Assembly (NCBI GenBank): GCA_017989485.1
Contig: JAGNPU010000108.1
Location: forward strand, 1-6,518
Origin: Neisseriaceae bacterium
GTDB lineage: Bacteria > Pseudomonadota > Gammaproteobacteria > Burkholderiales > Neisseriaceae
Direction: 5' to 3'
DNA length: 6,518 nucleotides
The position numbers and the translations under genes were made by a program. The notes under the pieces were generated by a model. That model saw only the letters and a list, made by a program, of their open reading frames with translations. It was not told the origin of the DNA and did no database searches. The number at the start of each line of letters is the position of its first letter. The stretch's first letter is position 1. Positions 1-5,596 of this stretch are shown here, one piece after another.

Positions 1-66
1 TTTGTGGCTGTGATTCATCAGGCTGCGAATGATTTAATTGCCCATGTGGCGCAAAGCAAAATTTAA
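1..66 (+). CDS. nuoM: NADH-quinone oxidoreductase subunit M, C-terminal end only (partial)
   Basis: Frame 1 is open from the window edge through 21 codons to a TAA at 64-66, and the visible tail contains IHQAANDL and ends in HVAQSKI. The stretch is too short to identify by motif. The call rests on position: in the conserved nuo operon nuoM lies immediately before nuoN, and the gap here is only 10 bases. The nuoN ribosome binding site (AAGGA, 65-69) overlaps this stop codon, so the two genes are probably translationally linked. NuoM is one of the three antiporter-like proton-channel subunits in the membrane arm of complex I. Frame and stop are seen directly; identity is inferred from context. 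Confidence 0.8.
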   Translation, partial: FVAVIHQAANDLIAHVAQSKI

Positions 67-76
67 GGAAGTGTGA

Positions 77-1522
77 ATGAACTGGGCCGATTTAAATCTT
101 ATCCCCGCAATGCCTGAAATTGTGCTTTTGGTGGCATTGTGTGTTGTCTTATTGGTAGACGTGTTGTTTAGTCACAAAGCCAAGTGGTTGGCCTATGGCC
201 TAAGCTTGGTGACGCTGGTGGTGGTGGCAGGCTTTCAATTTAAGGCCGGCGACGTCATTCCGGTGACGACGTTTAGCAATATGTTCCTGTCGGACAGCCT
301 GTCTCAGGTGGCCAAGTTTGCGATGTACGTCGCGACCTTCTTCCTGTTTGTGTACAGCCGTCCTTATCTGCAAAGCCGCGACATGTATCAGGGCGAGTTT
401 TACACCCTGTCGTTGTTTGCCCTGTTGGGCATGACCATCATGGTCAGCAGCAACCATTTCTTGGTGTTGTACATTGGCCTAGAGCTGATGTCTTTGGCCC
501 TATACGCCATGATTGCGCTGCGTCGTGACCATCCTCAAGCCAGTGAAGCCGCGTTTAAATACTTCGTCTTGGGCGCCCTGTCTTCTGGCCTGCTGCTGTA
601 CGGCATGTCTTTGGTTTATGGCGGCACCGGTTCTTTGTACTTGACCGACATGGTGGCTGGCTTGACCAATGGCACCGCCAATACCACCTTAACCCAGTTT
701 GGTCTGGTGTTCATGGTGGTGGGCTTGGCCTTTAAATTGGGCACCGTGCCGTTTCACATGTGGGTGCCAGACGTCTACGAAGGCGCACCCACCATTATGG
801 GTGCCTTCCTAGGCGCGGCCCCGAAGATCGCTTCAGTGGTGTTCATGTTCCGCATTTTGGTCGGTGGCATGGCACCGCTAGCCGATCAGTGGGTGCCGAT
901 GTTAAACCTATTGGCGATTGCGTCTTTGTTGGTGGGTAACCTGTCTGCCATCATGCAAACCAATGTGAAACGACTGTTGGCCTATTCGACGATTTCACAC
1001 ATGGGCTTTGTGGTGTTGGGCTTTATGGGCGGCCTATTGGGCTTCCAGGCCGCGATGATTTACACCCTGACCTATGTGATTATGTCGGTTGCGGCCTTTG
1101 GCGTGTTGATGATTTTGTCGACCAAAGAGCATGAGTGCGAAAAGCTGACCGACCTGGCGGGCCTGAATCAAAACCACCCGTGGTTGGCCTTTTTGATGTT
1201 GTTGACCATGTTCTCTATGGCTGGCATTCCGCCGTTGCTGGGCTTTTACGCCAAGTTTGCGGTGATTCAAGCGCTGTTGGCCCAAGGTTATTTGTGGGTG
1301 TCGGTGTTTGCCGTCATCATGTCGCTCATCGGCGCCTTCTACTACCTGCGTGTGGTGAAGGTCATGTATTTCGATGCGCCTGCCCGCGTGACGCCTGACC
1401 TCAACATGACTTGGGAAGTGAAGCTGTTCTTAAGCATTAACGCCCTGGCGCTGTTGGCTTTAGGCATCATGCCTAACGTATTGGTTGAGTGGAGTACGCA
1501 AGCTTTTCAATTCTTGCTATAA
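77..1522 (+). CDS. nuoN: NADH-quinone oxidoreductase subunit N (complex I membrane arm)
   Basis: NuoN is an antiporter-like subunit of the proton-translocating NADH:quinone oxidoreductase in the inner membrane. The 481-residue product matches the family length and is almost entirely hydrophobic helices. Residues known to matter in the E. coli protein have clear counterparts: Glu136 in GLELMSL (E. coli E133), Lys220 in FKLGTVPFHMW (K217), Lys250 in AAPKIAS (K247) and Lys393 in GFYAKFAV (K395). The VPDVYEGAPT and KRLLAYSTISHMG motifs are also family hallmarks. The ATG at 77 follows an AAGGA at 65-69 with suitable spacing, and the protein begins with the usual short N-terminus before helix 1. 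It is the last nuo gene; a terminator follows 20 bases after the stop. No truncation or missing key residue is seen. E. coli residue numbers are from memory of the family literature. Confidence 0.97.
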   Translation: MNWADLNLIPAMPEIVLLVALCVVLLVDVLFSHKAKWLAYGLSLVTLVVVAGFQFKAGDVIPVTTFSNMFLSDSLSQVAKFAMYVATFFLFVYSRPYLQSRDMYQGEFYTLSLFALLGMTIMVSSNHFLVLYIGLELMSLALYAMIALRRDHPQASEAAFKYFVLGALSSGLLLYGMSLVYGGTGSLYLTDMVAGLTNGTANTTLTQFGLVFMVVGLAFKLGTVPFHMWVPDVYEGAPTIMGAFLGAAPKIASVVFMFRILVGGMAPLADQWVPMLNLLAIASLLVGNLSAIMQTNVKRLLAYSTISHMGFVVLGFMGGLLGFQAAMIYTLTYVIMSVAAFGVLMILSTKEHECEKLTDLAGLNQNHPWLAFLMLLTMFSMAGIPPLLGFYAKFAVIQALLAQGYLWVSVFAVIMSLIGAFYYLRVVKVMYFDAPARVTPDLNMTWEVKLFLSINALALLALGIMPNVLVEWSTQAFQFLL

Positions 1523-1523
1523 T
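1515..1523 (+). promoter_or_regulatory. Possible extended -10 promoter overlapping the nuoN stop codon
   Basis: The bases TGCTATAAT match the extended -10 consensus (TGnTATAAT) exactly and contain the nuoN stop codon TAA at 1520-1522. No convincing -35 hexamer lies 16-18 bases upstream, but extended -10 promoters can work without one. Initiation would fall near 1530, giving a roughly 50-base leader to the DUF2818 gene that includes the hairpin at 1543-1564. The match is seen directly; promoter activity is inferred. Confidence 0.4.
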
Positions 1524-1542
1524 CACTGAAACACTCAAATCG

Positions 1543-1569
1543 AACGGCAACTGAGGTTGCCGTTTTTTT
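1543..1569 (+). terminator. Intrinsic terminator after nuoN
   Basis: AACGGCAAC (1543-1551) pairs perfectly over 9 bp with GTTGCCGTT (1556-1564) around a TGAG loop, and the T run continues to 1569 (seven T in all from 1563). It should end the nuo operon transcript. It lies only 11 bases before the next ATG, so it also sits in the leader of the downstream gene and may limit read-through into it. Confidence 0.9.
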
Positions 1570-1580
1570 ATGGAAAAATC

Positions 1581-1883
1581 ATGACCGCCAGTATGTATAT
1601 TTTGTTGGTGGTGGCGTTTATCGCCGCCAATCTGCCTTTTGTCAGTGACAAATTCTTTTTTGTGCTGCCGTTGAAAAAGAAGTCGGCCTTTTATCATCTC
1701 TTGGAGCTGGCCGTGTTCTATGGCCTGGTCGGTGGTTTGGCCTATGTATTAGAAAAGCAGGGCGCCATGAGCGTGCATGCACAGGAGTGGGAGTTTTACG
1801 TGACCACTTTGTGCCTGTTCTTGGTGTTTGCCTTCCCAGGGTTTGTGATTCGCTTTTTCTGGGCGTCGCGCAAGCTGGCCTAG
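1581..1883 (+). CDS. Small inner-membrane protein, DUF2818-like, downstream of nuoN
   Basis: This 100-residue protein of unknown function shows three hydrophobic segments, at about residues 4-22, 38-57 and 72-94. The loop after the first carries a basic LKKK stretch (31-34), and the C-terminus is basic (RFFWASRKLA). Size, topology and position directly behind nuoN fit the DUF2818 family found next to the nuo operon in many betaproteobacteria; that assignment is from memory of the family and its synteny. The reading frame is open from a TTG at 1557, but that codon lies inside the terminator stem, so I place the start at the ATG at 1581, with GGAAAA (1572-1577) as a weak ribosome binding site. 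An ATG at 1593 is the alternative. Position suggests a complex I accessory or assembly role, but no motif in the protein shows it. Confidence 0.85.
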   Translation: MTASMYILLVVAFIAANLPFVSDKFFFVLPLKKKSAFYHLLELAVFYGLVGGLAYVLEKQGAMSVHAQEWEFYVTTLCLFLVFAFPGFVIRFFWASRKLA

Positions 1884-1896
1884 TTCTGCCCTGATC

Positions 1897-1933
1897 AAAA
1901 CCGCAGCCTTTGTGAAGAGGCTGCGGTTTTTTT
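1897..1933 (+). terminator. Intrinsic terminator after the DUF2818-like gene
   Basis: AAAACCGCAGCC (1897-1908) pairs perfectly over 12 bp with GGCTGCGGTTTT (1919-1930), enclosing a 10-base loop. The T run reaches 1933, seven T in a row from 1927. It begins 13 bases after the stop codon at 1881-1883. On the opposite strand the T run is only four bases, so it is mainly a + strand terminator. Confidence 0.92.
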
Positions 1934-2160
1934 ATGGGTGCTTATGAAAGGGTAAGCGCCGCGGCCACCATGCAAAACATCGGCAACGCCCCCGATTTGG
2001 GTCACGGTGGGCACTCATCAGGAGGCCCTAAATGGCCGAGTAAAAGCGGCGTGCTTGTGCCTTGCGTCGGACAGGTGGGGCCCTGTGTTTCAAGCACATT
2101 ATGGGTAGCGTGGGTCAAGCGCAGCGGGCCCACGGCCTCATCAGCGAAGTCAAACCCCTA

Positions 2161-2174
2161 TGGGTCGCGACCCA
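2161..2174. repeat. Perfect 14-bp palindrome inside the candidate RNA
   Basis: TGGGTCGCGACCCA is identical on both strands. In RNA it would form a 5-bp hairpin with a CGCG loop, and it competes at 2161-2162 with the CCCTATG/CATAGGG helix. As DNA it could equally be a dyad binding site. No second copy is visible in the window. Confidence 0.5.
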
Positions 2175-2270
2175 GGCTACGGCAGCAGAGCCATAAGTCA
2201 TGGTTTGCATAGGGTGTCGGGGCCCACTGTATGATGCACCTGAGGAATGCCCACCATGATGACACCCAGC

Positions 2271-2307
2271 AAAAAGGACTGAATCGATCATCAATTCAGT
2301 CCTTTTT
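2271..2307. terminator. Strong, probably bidirectional intrinsic terminator
   Basis: AAAAAGGACTGAAT (2271-2284) pairs perfectly over 14 bp with ATTCAGTCCTTTTT (2294-2307) around a 9-base loop. T-rich sequence follows on the + strand (TTTTTGTTTTA), and the five A at 2271-2275 give a T run on the - strand. On the + strand it would end the candidate RNA. On the - strand it could end the acyltransferase operon about 95 bases after its last stop codon. Confidence 0.9.
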
Positions 2308-2399
2308 GTTTTAGGGGGCTTGCGCTGCGCCTTAAAGTCGCCATAAAGGCATTTAGATGGCTATACGGGCGTGTTTCTGCATGGGGGTGGTGGGGTAGC

Positions 2400-3269
2400 C
2401 TAGTAAAAGCTTTTTTCGCCCTCTGGCCGCGTTTTGAAGCGTTTGTGCAGCCAGAAATACTGTTCCGGCAGACGGCGCGCCTGCTCGCCAATAAACTGAT
2501 TCATTCTCAAGGTATCGGCTTCGGCATTGTCGGAGGGGAAATCAGTCCATTCTGGAAAGAATTCCAACTCAAAACCCGTGTTCAGCCGATTGGTAATCAT
2601 GGGAATAATCTTGGCATTGGTGAGTTTGGCGATGCGGCTTAGGCCCGGCGTGGTGGCGGTGTTGACGCCCATGAAGTCGACGAAAATAGAATCCTTAGGG
2701 CCAAAGTCTTGGTCCGGCAAGTATAAGAACGGCGCATCGGTGGCCTTAATGGTTTTGATCATGGCCAACAGGCCGGCCGTGCGCGGCACAATGTGGGCGT
2801 TGTGATAGCGCTGGCGGCTGTCGTACATTTTTTTGTCCATGATGGGGTTTTTTTGCTTGGAATAAATGCTCAGCAAGGGCTGGGTTTGGTTCAGCTTGAA
2901 CACGCCCATTTCAAAGGCGCAAAAATGAGGGTAGAGCAGAATGATTTTGTGCCCTTGCGCCAAGGCATCGTCTAAATACTGTTTGTTTTTATACGTGACC
3001 AGCTTGTCTATGCGCTCGGCAGACGAATACCAGCAGATGCCATATTCTAAAATCATGCTGGTCATGTGCTGGAAATTGTGTTTGAGGATGCGGTCGCGTT
3101 CGGCCTGGCTTTTTTCAGGAAAGCACAGGGCGAGGTTGGTGCGCCCAATTTTACGCCGGTTGCTGATGAGGTAATACAGCACCGCCCCCAACACGTTGGC
3201 CAAGCGACGAATCACGCAATAGGGGAACAGACGAACCAAATAGAGAAAAGCAAAAGCGAGTTTCATCAT
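2400..3269 (-). CDS. lpxL: Lipid A biosynthesis acyltransferase, LpxL/HtrB family (second gene of pair)
   Basis: The 289-residue protein belongs to the lysophospholipid acyltransferase superfamily. These inner-membrane enzymes transfer a secondary acyl chain (often laurate or myristate) from acyl-ACP to the lipid A precursor. Evidence: a hydrophobic N-terminus (about 1-35), then NRRKIGRTNLALCFPE (37-52), typical of LpxL/LpxM. The catalytic HX4E motif follows in YPHFCAFEMG (His115, Glu120), then LPDQDFGPKDS (184-194) and FMGVNTATTPGLSR (199-212), and the terminal YFWLHKRFKTRPEGE block (271-285). The ATG overlaps the preceding gene's stop by 4 bases (ATGA) and has no good Shine-Dalgarno sequence, so translation is probably coupled. 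A second ATG follows immediately. Which acyl position and chain length it uses cannot be told from sequence, so LpxM-type specificity remains possible and the symbol is a family-level label. Confidence 0.9.
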   Translation of the reverse strand: MMKLAFAFLYLVRLFPYCVIRRLANVLGAVLYYLISNRRKIGRTNLALCFPEKSQAERDRILKHNFQHMTSMILEYGICWYSSAERIDKLVTYKNKQYLDDALAQGHKIILLYPHFCAFEMGVFKLNQTQPLLSIYSKQKNPIMDKKMYDSRQRYHNAHIVPRTAGLLAMIKTIKATDAPFLYLPDQDFGPKDSIFVDFMGVNTATTPGLSRIAKLTNAKIIPMITNRLNTGFELEFFPEWTDFPSDNAEADTLRMNQFIGEQARRLPEQYFWLHKRFKTRPEGEKSFY

Positions 3270-4147
3270 TGTACTGGAGGTCTTTCTGCGCCAGCGGGCA
3301 CCTTGTAACGGTTATAACTGAATAAATATTGTGTTGGAAACTCAAGGATAAGCGATTCGACGGCCTGATTGATGATCAGGGTGTCTTGTACTTTATCCTG
3401 TGTTAATGGCGTGTTCAAGGGGCGGATGTGTAATTTAAAGCCTTGGCCCTTTGGTAGACGCTCACCGACAAAGAAAAACGTTTTGACGTTATCCATCTCG
3501 GCTAAGCGGGCCGCCAATGTCATAGTATAAGCGGGTTTGCCGAAAAAAGGCACCCAAACGCCATCTCCGCCGCTGGGGACTTGGTCTGGCAGAAGGATGG
3601 TGGCCTCTTTGTTGCGTAAGGCTCGCAGCACCTGGCGTACCCCTTGGGCATTGGCCGGGGCGGTTTTGCCCTTGTCGCGCACGCGTCCCGCATTCATGAC
3701 CGGCTCTAGCCACGACAGCTTAGGGGGGCGATACATGGCGGTGAGGGGGAAGGGCAGCTGGTGGCTGATGTAGCGCCCGGCCAAATCATAGCTGCCGATA
3801 TGGGGGGTGATGAACAACAGGCCTTGCGATTGTTGTATCGCTTCTTCCACATGCGCCCAGCCGTCGACGGCCTTAAATAGGGCCGCGATGTCTTCTGACG
3901 AGCGCGTCCATGCTATTGGCAATTCCAGCGCGGATTTGGCAATTTCTTGGCACACTGATTTGACTTTTGGGCCACTATTTTGGTAGTCTTCAACCGCTTG
4001 ACTAGTGTGTAGATTCTCTTTAATGCGCATGCGCATGCCGGCGCTGCCTAAATACATCAGATAGCCGAACCCCCGCCCCATGACGTGTAAGACAGGTAAG
4101 GGGATGCGGGCTATGAGCCAAAAAAACGTCTGTATTAAAGATTGCAT
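3266..4147 (-). CDS. Lipid A biosynthesis acyltransferase, LpxL/HtrB family (first gene of pair)
   Basis: This 293-residue paralogue of the downstream gene has the same fold plan but is clearly diverged. It has a hydrophobic N-terminal segment (about 5-37), and the catalytic HX4D motif in TPHIGSYDLAGR (His116, Asp121). Further motifs are YRPPK (139-143), which fits the substrate-binding block of the family, LPDQVPSGGDGVWVPFFGKP (186-205), and a terminal FPTQYLFSYNRYK (270-282). It lacks the NRRxxxRTNLxxCFPE block, carrying MRMRIKENL instead. It probably acts on lipid A or a related lipid at the inner membrane; the exact acceptor is unknown. It is the first gene of a two-gene - strand operon, divergent from metK, an arrangement I recall from other betaproteobacteria. 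The start at 4147 is the first ATG and has only a weak AGAAGA upstream. Family assignment is firm; specificity is not. Confidence 0.9.
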   Translation of the reverse strand: MQSLIQTFFWLIARIPLPVLHVMGRGFGYLMYLGSAGMRMRIKENLHTSQAVEDYQNSGPKVKSVCQEIAKSALELPIAWTRSSEDIAALFKAVDGWAHVEEAIQQSQGLLFITPHIGSYDLAGRYISHQLPFPLTAMYRPPKLSWLEPVMNAGRVRDKGKTAPANAQGVRQVLRALRNKEATILLPDQVPSGGDGVWVPFFGKPAYTMTLAARLAEMDNVKTFFFVGERLPKGQGFKLHIRPLNTPLTQDKVQDTLIINQAVESLILEFPTQYLFSYNRYKVPAGAERPPVQ

Positions 4148-4174
4148 ATTATGTCTTCTGTTTTAACTGGGTCT

Positions 4175-4183
4175 ATTTTAACA
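4175..4183 (-). promoter_or_regulatory. Possible extended -10 promoter for the acyltransferase operon
   Basis: Read on the - strand, 4183 to 4175 is TGTTAAAAT, an extended -10 element with five of six matches to TATAAT plus the TG. Transcription would begin near 4168, leaving a leader of about 20 bases before the ATG at 4147. No good -35 is visible. The 76-base gap to metK must also hold the metK promoter, for which I find no clear match. Confidence 0.35.
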
Positions 4184-4208
4184 AACCCTTTGGTGTTTGC
4201 CCATTTTT

Positions 4209-4214
4209 AGGAAA
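4209..4214 (+). promoter_or_regulatory. Ribosome binding site that fixes the metK start
   Basis: AGGAAA lies 9 bases before the ATG at 4224. The reading frame is open further upstream to a TTG at 4197, but that would put this site inside the coding sequence and add nine residues absent from MetK proteins. The ATG at 4224 is therefore preferred. Confidence 0.7.
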
Positions 4215-4223
4215 ATTCAATTC

Positions 4224-5396
4224 ATGAGTGAATATTTATTTACTTCAGAGTCTGTCTCTGAAGGCCATCCTGACAAAGTAGCGGATCAGATTTCCGATGC
4301 GATACTGGATGCGATTTTGGCACAAGATCCTCGTGGACGTGTGGCAGCAGAAACCTTAGTTAACACAGGTTTGGTTATTTTGGCTGGTGAAGTGAGCACA
4401 ACTGCTCGAGTAGATTACATTAAAGTCGCGCGCGAGACCATCCGTCGCATCGGTTATGATAATTCGGCACTGGGTTTTGATTATCATGGCTGTTCGGTAT
4501 TGGCGGCTTACGACGAACAATCGGTAGACATTGCGCAAGGCGTGAATGAGGGTGAAGGCCTTGATTTAGACCAGGGCGCGGGCGACCAGGGCCTGATGTT
4601 TGGCTATGCCTGTGATGAAACCCCCACGTTGATGCCGTTCCCCATTTATTATGCCCATCGTTTGATGCAGCGCCAAAGCGAGCTGCGCAAAGATGGCCGC
4701 TTGCCGTGGTTGCGTCCGGACGCCAAAGCGCAAATCACCTGCGCCTACGACAGCGAAACCGGTCAGCCTAAGTGGATAGACACCGTGGTGTTGTCTACCC
4801 AGCACGACCCCAGCATCAGTCATGAAGAGATTTGTGACGCCGTGTTGGAACACATCATTAAGCCGGTATTGCCGCCTGACATGTTGCGTCCTGAAACCAA
4901 ATACCACATTAACCCAACCGGACGGTTTGTCATCGGTGGGCCTATGGGCGACTGCGGCTTGACCGGGCGTAAAATCATTGTGGACACTTACGGTGGGGCG
5001 GCCCCACACGGTGGCGGTGCCTTCTCGGGCAAAGACCCAACCAAGGTCGACCGTTCTGCGGCGTACGCCACCCGCTACGTGGCCAAAAACATTGTGGCCG
5101 CGGGCCTGGCGCGTCAGTGCCAAATTCAAGTGTCTTACGCCATTGGCGTGGCCGAGCCCACGTCGATTTCCATCGACACGTTTGGCACCGGCGTGATCGC
5201 CAACGATCAAATCGTGGCCTTGGTCAAAGAGCACTTCGACTTGCGGCCTAAGGGCATTGTGCACATGTTGGATTTGTTGCGCCCAATTTACAGTAAAACC
5301 GCTGCTTACGGCCACTTTGGCCGCGAAGAGCCAGAGTTTACCTGGGAAAAAACCGACAAGGCTCATGCGCTGCGTAAAGCAGCCGGCCTGGAATAA
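4224..5396 (+). CDS. metK: S-adenosylmethionine synthase (methionine adenosyltransferase)
   Basis: MetK makes S-adenosylmethionine from methionine and ATP, releasing phosphate and pyrophosphate, in the cytoplasm; it is normally a tetramer needing Mg2+ and K+. The 390-residue length is typical. Visible hallmarks are [11 protein letters not shown] (8-18) with His15 and Asp17 at the ATP/Mg site, the first signature [11 protein letters not shown] (118-128), [11 protein letters not shown] (230-240), and the second signature GGGAFSGKD (263-271) with its phosphate-binding loop. [13 protein letters not shown] lies near the C-terminus (363-375). The sequence is very close to Neisseria MetK as I remember it. 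It stands alone, divergent from the acyltransferase operon, and ends in its own terminator. The first part of the gene is clearly poorer in G+C than the rest. No SAM riboswitch is recognisable in the short leader. Confidence 0.98.
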   Translation: MSEYLFTSESVSEGHPDKVADQISDAILDAILAQDPRGRVAAETLVNTGLVILAGEVSTTARVDYIKVARETIRRIGYDNSALGFDYHGCSVLAAYDEQSVDIAQGVNEGEGLDLDQGAGDQGLMFGYACDETPTLMPFPIYYAHRLMQRQSELRKDGRLPWLRPDAKAQITCAYDSETGQPKWIDTVVLSTQHDPSISHEEICDAVLEHIIKPVLPPDMLRPETKYHINPTGRFVIGGPMGDCGLTGRKIIVDTYGGAAPHGGGAFSGKDPTKVDRSAAYATRYVAKNIVAAGLARQCQIQVSYAIGVAEPTSISIDTFGTGVIANDQIVALVKEHFDLRPKGIVHMLDLLRPIYSKTAAYGHFGREEPEFTWEKTDKAHALRKAAGLE

Positions 5397-5411
5397 TCCC
5401 TTCCCGATCCG

Positions 5412-5447
5412 AAAGCTGCTTAAGCTGTGCTTAGGCGGCTTTTTTTT
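5412..5447 (+). terminator. Intrinsic terminator after metK
   Basis: AAAGCTGCTTAAG (5412-5424) pairs over all 13 positions with CTTAGGCGGCTTT (5430-5442), including two G-T wobbles, around a CTGTG loop. The T run continues to 5447, eight T in a row. It begins 15 bases after the metK stop codon. Confidence 0.92.
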
Positions 5448-5516
5448 GCGCGTGCCGAATAGGGCTGTTCGAAACAGGAAAAAAGGATAGAATGGCTATA
5501 GTCGATTGCCATTGCG

Positions 5517-5563
5517 TCCGCCACCTTCGCTCAGCCAGCGCCTGCGGTGCGGCCCGTGGCGGA
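5517..5563 (+). promoter_or_regulatory. Dyad in the hisC leader, function unknown
   Basis: TCCGCCAC (5517-5524) pairs perfectly with GTGGCGGA (5556-5563). Inside are two smaller hairpins, CGCT/AGCG (5528-5531 with 5537-5540) and GCGCC/GGTGC (around 5538-5550), which overlap by three bases and so are alternatives. No T run follows, so it is not an intrinsic terminator. It may be a leader structure, a protein-binding dyad or an intergenic palindromic repeat. Nearby TAGAAT (5488-5493) and TATAGT (5497-5502) resemble -10 boxes but have no convincing -35. Confidence 0.4.
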
Positions 5564-5596
5564 TCATGCTTAAAAATAACCCAGAGGAGAGGCAAA

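Larger units (their letters stand above)
1998..2307 (+). ncRNA. Candidate structured noncoding RNA, class not recognised
   Basis: A long closing helix brackets the segment: 2006-2022 pairs with 2239-2255 at 15 of 17 positions. It extends outward through 2002-2004 with 2257-2259, and 1998-2001 with 2265-2268 across a bulge. Inside, I see AGGCC/GGCCT (2023-2027 with 2134-2138) and GTGCTTG/CAAGCAC (2051-2057 with 2091-2097), the latter enclosing ACAGG/CCTGT (2071-2075 with 2082-2086). There are also CGTGGGTC/GGGCCCACG-type pairing (2109-2116 with 2127-2134) and CCCTATG/CATAGGG (2156-2162 with 2208-2214) around smaller hairpins. A strong intrinsic terminator closes the unit at 2271-2307. Signature bases of RNase P RNA, tmRNA, SRP RNA and common riboswitches are absent. 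No clear promoter is visible upstream. An alternative reading is a MITE-like element whose imperfect 17-bp inverted repeats are terminal repeats. The strand is chosen from the terminator. Pairings were made by eye. Confidence 0.5.

Noticed and set aside
1557..1580. TTG start giving eight extra residues to the DUF2818-like protein
   Set aside because: The codon lies in the 3' arm of the terminator hairpin and has no ribosome binding site; the ATG at 1581 gives the expected length.
1962..1972. GCGGCCACCATG, resembling a eukaryotic Kozak context or a cloning junction
   Set aside because: The surroundings are continuous bacterial intergenic sequence and no sensible reading frame follows; treated as coincidence.
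1934..2212. Open frame of 92 codons on the + strand between the two terminators
   Set aside because: It starts at the tail of the terminator T run, has no ribosome binding site, resembles no family I know, and its bases are better explained by the paired helices.
2239..2270. Partial likeness to a cobalamin riboswitch box (CCACTG and CCTGAGG nearby)
   Set aside because: The CAGGAGACCTGCC-type box and the other conserved core segments are missing, and the segment ends in a terminator with no + strand gene behind it.
4566..5366. Long open frame of 266 codons on the - strand inside metK
   Set aside because: It is a shadow of metK codon bias; the + strand product is unmistakably MetK and the antisense product resembles nothing.
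5492..5596. In-frame upstream ATG that would add 35 residues to HisC
   Set aside because: The extension is rich in Cys, Gly and Arg and unlike HisC. The possible AGGA is only 4 bases from that ATG, while a strong GAGGAGAGG precedes the ATG at 5597.
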